Assembly (NCBI RefSeq): GCF_016906535.1
Contig: NC_057376.1
Coordinates: forward strand, 1,302,001 to 1,366,000
DNA from: Rhizoctonia solani
Lineage: Eukaryota; Basidiomycota; Agaricomycetes; Cantharellales; Ceratobasidiaceae
Reading direction: 5' to 3'
Length of the DNA: 64,000 nt
Position numbers and translations under genes: made by a program. A model generated the notes under the pieces. It saw only the letters and a program-made list of their open reading frames with translations. It searched no databases and had not been told where the DNA came from. Positions 58,890 through 64,000 of the stretch are shown here, piece after piece. How positions within the stretch are numbered: the stretch's first letter is position 1; every line of letters begins with the position of its first letter.

Positions 58890-60266
58890 GTGGATCGAAG
58901 AGACCCCCACAATCCGTGTTTCTCCTGTGGAAAACCACGACCCGGGGATGGGAGCGTGTTGAGCCAAGTGAGTCGTCAGTCGTCGATGTCACAACATGGT
59001 GCGCCTGGAGCAGCGGTGCAAAAGAAATCGCGGCGACCGGTGTTGTCTCCGCACGTTGCCCATGCCCACGCCTTTGCCGCCGTGCCATCCCCCGGCGGGC
59101 CCAAATCTGCCAGTTCGTCATATTTCCCGCTCCCTAACCCCCCCGCTCCTCTGCGGGCCTTTGCACTTGCCCAAAGTGACACCAGCCATGGCGCAGAACC
59201 CAGCACGGCTTCCTATCCCAACAGCACCAGCAATCCATCTGCCCACAGCAGGCGAGAAAAGCCCAAGGAGAACAGGAATGCGTCGTGTAGCTCGCGCGGA
59301 CAGGCCGACAGACCGTGCAAGTCGCCCTCTGCCCCTTCGCCCTCGCCATCCCACTATCAGTTTGCATCCGCCGCTCCCTTTTCGGTCTCTACTCCCAACC
59401 GGAGCTCTGCCCTCTCGTCCTCGAGCAGCGCATCGATACGTTCGGCCCTGAGTATTGCAGAGATAGACTGGTGCGTTCAATTCGTATCATCACATATGCA
59501 TTCCAAATCCCTCATTTTGATCGACAATACTGTCGGATTACGCATTCGGGTTTACGAGATACACAGCTAATGGTCGTTTCGATTGTGCAGTTTCTTTGTC
59601 CAGGGGTCGCGGTCCTCTGCGTACTCGGCTACCCGATCCAACTCGTCCTCGTTATCTCGTGCACCAAGCGATGCGGGCGGAGGATCGGCGTCCTTATCGG
59701 AACTGGGTCTGAGCTCAAACGAAGAGGGCGAGAGATGGGTGAGCGACGAGGCCGAGAGAGAGCGGCAGCGGGAAGGGCGGAGAGCGTTTATGAAGGCCAG
59801 GCAGAACCTCAGGGACGAGGCCAGGCGCAGGAGACGGGAGAGCAAGGGCGAGTCGGTCGATGTTTCGCACGCTGCGACATGGCGCGAGGTCATAGGCACC
59901 AGCACGACCATGCCGCTCAGGGGCATCCCCGAGTCCCGTGCCAGTTCCAGTCATGGCCATTCGGCTGCTGGCAGTCCTCGTGCTTCCCAGATGGCGAGAC
60001 GCTTTCCGGCCCCGCTCACCGACATGCTTGGGATGTCGTCGCCCCCGCCTTCGGGCCCGGGTCCCCCATCTGGATCAGATGTTCCTGTCGATACACTTGC
60101 CGACGCTCTGTCCGAGCCGATGAATCTTTCCGGCACGCCTCCGGAAGAGCAAAAGAGCGACCAGGACTCCACCCCTGATGGAATTCCTACCTTGAACCGT
60201 TTCGATTCGGACAACACGGCCGTTGGGCTCCCTGCCGTTCCTCAAGTTGATACCCAGCCGTTATGA
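58890..60266 (+). CDS. Ser/Pro-rich unknown protein, 5' exon not resolved
   Basis: Two joined exons. The first reads DRRDPHNPCFSCGKPRPGDG (CxxC pair), PHVAHAHAFAAVPSPGGPKS and a long Ser/Pro region to SALSIAEIDC. An intron (GTGCGTTC..TTGTGCAG) leads to FFVQGSRSSAYSATRSNSSS and a charged helix ERERQREGRRAFMKARQNLRDE, ARRRRRESKG, then a disordered tail ending QVDTQPL, stop TGA 60264-60266. There is a stop in frame just upstream of 58890, so the true start lies in an earlier exon. The CxxC suggests part of a small zinc site; function unknown. Confidence 0.6.
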
Positions 60267-60975
60267 CTAGCACCTCTTTTGTTTTATTTTTGCATTATGA
60301 TTCTGGTCTCTCATATCGCATGCACCCATCCATCACTCATCTGCATTTTTTCTTTTTCTTTCCGTTGATTTATCACTGCGCTTTCTAGGGGGAGTTATGG
60401 GCTCATATCTTATTTTGGGAGTCATGTACGATCGTTGGGCCTTATACACGGTAGATTAACATCGTATACTGCATGTATTCTGGAGCAGAATCAATTTGTA
60501 TTGCATCCTGGGAGGCAAGTGGGGTGGAGGTGGATGCATGAGTAAGCCTGCTCGGGCTGGCAGAAAGCTTGTGAGTAAGCGAGTGGAAAGGGAGGAGGTA
60601 TGAACGCAGTCCCCCAGACACTCTCGAGCAGTTGTCATTTCGCTATATGGCGTGATGCGGGGGGAACGGGCCCCCCAAAAAGGAGCGTGATTGTGTTTAG
60701 TGGGATAGAGAACCACAGTCAATACCTGAACACTACGAAATCCAACTTGACGATGAAATAAAGAGGAGTAAGAATGAGGGTGGAGGTCCTATATCAAACG
60801 TAAAATTAACCGGTCCGCGATCCGTCATGTCCAGGGGTGACCGGGGTCCGGAGCGCTTCCCACTCGATTAGAGGGAGCTTATCACTGAACCACCACAGAG
60901 GCACTCCACCCCCAGCCGCCAGCACGCAAAATCACACCAAGCGCATAGAGAATAAGAAAAAAAAATAACGAGCAA
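60267..60975. other. Intergenic
   Basis: 709 bp between same-strand genes. No additional gene or repeat recognised. Contains an A7 tract directly before the bZIP start. Confidence 0.4.
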
Positions 60976-61935
60976 ATGGCATCGTCGAATCTACAGGGCC
61001 TGAATCTGGTCCACCCCGAGTCGCCGCCATCGAATCTGACCGATGCCCAGGACTTGCTATCCACCCCTCTCTTCCCAGACCTCGCAGCCCACCTGGACCT
61101 CTGGACAAACGTCAACTTTGCGTCTGACGAGCCATTCATCAGCGCTCGAGATCGCGAGCTGAAAGAGAGCGAAACCGAGGTCCCGCATGCGGATAGTCTC
61201 ACCCGCAAGGAAGTCGCCCATAGCTTTACGGCCCCTGCTCCCTCGCCTGTATCGGCCGATGCGCTCCCACAGAGCCATCAGTTTGATTTCCAGCGCTTTC
61301 TCGCAGAGTTTGGGATCCCTCCGCCCAATGCGGGTGGTCTTAATATCCAGACCCCGTCTGGGATACCCCAGCCCAGCTTTTCCTCGAGTTCATTTGGCGC
61401 TGTCCCTGCAGCAGCACCACAGAGTACGATCCAGCCTGCCCAGTCCGAGGTAACTCCCGCCGCCAAACGGGCACGCACAGCCAAAACGACATCATCCTCG
61501 ACATCATCATCATCACCATCAGTACCACCATCCTCATCCTCCTCCTCATCGCCCACCACATCCACCGCTCTCCCCGATCCATCAGAGGCGGAACCGGACA
61601 CCTCGACGCCGCTCACCGCCGCCGAGGACAAGCGCCGACGAAACACGGCTGCATCGGCTCGCTTCAGGCTTAAGAAAAAGGAGCGCGAGGCTGCGTTGGA
61701 TGCCAAGGCCCATGCGCTCGAGGAGCGTGTGGCCAGTCTGGAGCGCGAGTGCGAGGGACTCAGGCGCGAGAATGGGTGGTTGCGCGGTTTGGTCGTTGGT
61801 GTCACCGGTGGTGTGGTCCCGAATATGAGCGATGTGCCTATTAGCGCTCCGTCTGCCGCCAATGCGACTGCAGCTGCGACTGCGACTACAGCGACTGGTG
61901 CCGAGAAGCGCAAGCGAGATGAGGAGTCTGCGTGA
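60976..61935 (+). CDS. bZIP transcription factor (Cys-3/Gcn4-like basic region)
   Basis: Intronless, 319 residues. N-terminal part with FPDLAAHLDLWTNVNFAS and an acidic stretch, then Ser/Pro-rich linker with runs of Ser (61490-61560, TCA/TCC repeats). The basic region reads EDKRRRNTAASARFRLKKKE, followed by a leucine zipper: AHALEERVASLERECEGLRR, ENGWLRGLVV. The N-x-x-x-A-S-A-R-F-R core is characteristic of fungal Cys-3/MetR and related Zip1 factors acting in sulphur or amino-acid control; Gcn4-type also possible. An Ala/Thr-rich tail ends KRDEESA. Confidence 0.88.
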   Translation: MASSNLQGLNLVHPESPPSNLTDAQDLLSTPLFPDLAAHLDLWTNVNFASDEPFISARDRELKESETEVPHADSLTRKEVAHSFTAPAPSPVSADALPQSHQFDFQRFLAEFGIPPPNAGGLNIQTPSGIPQPSFSSSSFGAVPAAAPQSTIQPAQSEVTPAAKRARTAKTTSSSTSSSSPSVPPSSSSSSSPTTSTALPDPSEAEPDTSTPLTAAEDKRRRNTAASARFRLKKKEREAALDAKAHALEERVASLERECEGLRRENGWLRGLVVGVTGGVVPNMSDVPISAPSAANATAAATATTATGAEKRKRDEESA

Positions 61936-62785
61936 TGGGGTGGGATCATCAGAAGGTTTTGATTTGGGAAGCTGTATTCGTATGTATGATTTCCCCTTTT
62001 TATTCCCCTGTAACGCTTGAATTAATTCTTGATTGTCGAAAAGATGTATCTCCCCGACCCGCGACTTGCAATCCATCTTGTGTTTCCACCTCTGGTATAT
62101 TTTGTATCCGTAGGGCTTTTTAACTGTAGGGCCTCTCTTCCCAGCCGCTTGGATATGTGTTTCAAGAGACTTGCCGAGAGGCGAATTTATGTTCTTATGT
62201 ACACACGCACACCTCTTATCCCCACAACCAACATCTTTGGTTGTTCCTCCTCTTTTTACTCCCCCTTCGGTTCGTTTAAAATTTTATCGGCCTTTTTTTC
62301 ATATGATTATACAATGAATCAGCGGAACTCTTTTTTTTTTGCCATTTTGTTTTACCGAGCGAATTCGAAGGCTGCGCTGTTGGAGCTACAGCGATAGATC
62401 ATTGCAAAGTTGACATCATATCGGCATATATCTATATTGCGCACCTGGTGGTTGTGATGTCATGCAAAACCACTTGCAGTAAGCTTATTTGGAAGGCCCA
62501 GCGTTGAATCGTTTGCTCGATCGGCACTTCGGCGATCGGTGGATGGATGTGGTCTTGTTCAAATGTGGGCGAATTTAGCTCGTGGTAACAAGTTGTATGC
62601 GATTTGGTGCTATAGTTACTGAATAGCATCCTTTACGACTGTGTGAGCATGTACGGGTTCAAATATATCGCAGAGATATCGGAATTGCGATCCAAGGCCA
62701 TATCAGGAAATATTAACCTCGAGACACGCAAAAAAAAGAACCAAAGCACAAAAACGAGAGTTTATGGTTCCTTCAAAGGCAACCA
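61936..62785. other. Intergenic convergent region
   Basis: 850 bp between the bZIP stop and the METTL16 stop. T-rich, with a T9-type tract near 62330-62340; short open frames are chance. Confidence 0.35.
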
Positions 62786-64000
62786 CTACGCCAACGCACC
62801 AGCATCCAACTTTTTACTGACATAGCCCCAAAACGACTCGAAAGTACTCCGATCCTTGCCGCGAACCCACCGGACTTTGAGGGTATGGTCATCGACGACG
62901 CTAACCTCGCAAACCATCATGATCGGGCTCGCAGCAGCTTGGTTTTGCTTTTCGTCAAGGGTGGGTGCGGTACGTGCCATCCGTCTACGCGCTGCGCGAG
63001 TCCAGGTGATTTCGGATACTAAAACTCGAATTCGGGGTGGGGTTTGTTCTTCTTGACGCTGAAGCCTAGGAACGTCTTCAAGTACTCGAACGAGTAATTC
63101 ATGGGAGATTGGTTGCGAGGTTGTGTGGTGGAGCGTGTTGGGGAGAGGTGCGATCGATTTGAGGGATGAGGATTTAGGTCGGGCGAGTGTCTGTTTGGTT
63201 TGTATGTGGAAGGGCAGCACTGGATATATGCGCGATGATTGGGATTTGACGTACGTCTGGAAGCCGGGTATCCGTAAATGACCATCCGACGACCCATCTT
63301 CGGGTAGTTCCTTGAATAATTTCGGCGATTGCGTAGTTGTCAATCTTGTGAACAGAGTGAGACCGAATCAGTGATGAGCTATACGAATTTGCGCTTACTC
63401 CCTTTTCCTTGATCGATTGGACCAGAGCAGTTACAGAGCTCATTTTACCGAGGAGACTTGTGTACCATCTGGAATAAATGTTGTATTCAATTCGCAGAGG
63501 CTGAATAAACAAACGACCAACTTGCATGTTTCTCTTAAACCCATACTTTCATCGATCATTCGCTGGACAAATGCAACTTCTCCTCCAGGCGTAATCATTT
63601 CAACCAATGCTCCGGTGCAGACCTGGAACCCCGTTAGTCATCTCTCAAATTAGTACCGTGAAACGTACTGCGTGGGGATCATATTCCTTGCTCTCCGCAG
63701 ACCGATTGACCTCTTCCATATCGGAATAGAACGGGGGATTGCACATGCTAATGTGATACCTGCATCCACTATGCCGATCCGAGACAAGTTCTCGGGAAGT
63801 AGGGGAGACAAGACAGGCGCGTCTGGATTTGTGGGGTACAAGTATATACGACCCTTCACGCCGAATTTTGTTCTATATTTACTTGAGCTGCCGCGAGCGA
63901 CCTAGAGTCGATATCTATATAATAACCAGTAGATGGGACGTGTTCAACGCAGAGGTCGTTTGAAGAACTCACCAGCGGCGATAAATTGCCAAGTCCGGTG
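62786..64000 (-). CDS. METTL16-like U6 snRNA/mRNA N6-adenosine methyltransferase, 3' part (5' end outside window)
   Basis: METTL16-family enzymes methylate A in a UACAGAGAA-type site of U6 snRNA and some mRNAs. In this segment: ISMCNPPFYSDMEEVNRSAE (NPPF catalytic motif), a block MITPGGEVAFV-like, WYTSLLGKMSSVTALVQSI, INNYAIAEIIQGTTRRW (INNY.. and TRRW hallmark) and VVGWSFTDTRLPD. After introns the C-terminus carries SSSLKSIAPLPNTLHHTT, VLVSEITWTRAARRRMART and RGKDRSTFESFWGYVSKKL, ending DAGALA. The N-terminus and SAM motif I lie past 64000. Several introns of about 50 nt. Confidence 0.82.

Noticed and set aside
59315..60178. A 287-codon plus-strand frame overlapping the Ser/Pro-rich gene
   Set aside because: It is out of frame with the spliced reading that joins two coherent exons and is Arg/Gly-rich in the way expected of a shadow frame.
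61278..61949. A 223-codon minus-strand frame opposite the bZIP gene
   Set aside because: It mirrors the Ser and Ala codon runs of the bZIP ORF, which explains its length; the bZIP domain itself is unambiguous.

Overview
The window is nuclear DNA from a filamentous basidiomycete. Genes on both strands are dense and split by many short GT..AG introns, mostly about 45-70 bp. Fungal families are present: a WOPR (Gti1/Pac2) regulator, an ArAE/FUSC plus DUF2421 transporter, an M43 secreted protease and SKI3. Several proteins have the look of Agaricomycete families. A Rhizoctonia/Ceratobasidium-like fungus (Cantharellales) is my inference and was not tested.

Left part (1-29.9 kb): the C-terminal half of a DCC1-like cohesion factor; a damaged short-chain dehydrogenase; a divergent aquaporin; a single-pass membrane protein; a Rieske plus AIF-type oxidoreductase; a LETM1-family mitochondrial protein; a large disordered protein ending in a dual-specificity phosphatase; a TEN1-like telomere protein; SKI3 of the RNA exosome cofactor complex; a KEN-box securin-like protein divergent from SKI3; a NADAR-family gene with an in-frame stop; an M43 metalloprotease; and a class III aminotransferase.

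Middle part (30-52 kb): a PA-TM-RING ubiquitin ligase and PIG-O/GPI13, followed by a full-length non-LTR retrotransposon at 35744-42207. That element has two intact ORFs, a 21-nt A-tail and a perfect 15-bp target duplication. It sits between two divergent genes. To its right are a GPI-anchored secreted protein, a BRE4-like transporter, the 18S rRNA dimethylase DIM1, a small coiled-coil protein and a WOPR-domain regulator.

Right part (53-64 kb): two 953-bp DNA elements lie in opposite orientation, 254 bp apart. They share the terminal inverted repeat GGGTGACTACCCGTAAG, and each appears to have its own 3-bp target duplication. I recognise neither the family nor a transposase. Further right are a family-16 methyltransferase, a Ser/Pro-rich unknown, a bZIP factor and the 3' part of a METTL16-like RNA methyltransferase cut by the window edge.

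The genes are mostly unlinked housekeeping functions (mRNA decay, telomere/cohesion, rRNA and U6 modification, GPI anchors, mitochondria). I see no biosynthetic cluster. The most notable material is the paired TIR elements, the apparently intact LINE, and a recurring pattern of conserved genes that each need exactly one extra base to read through.
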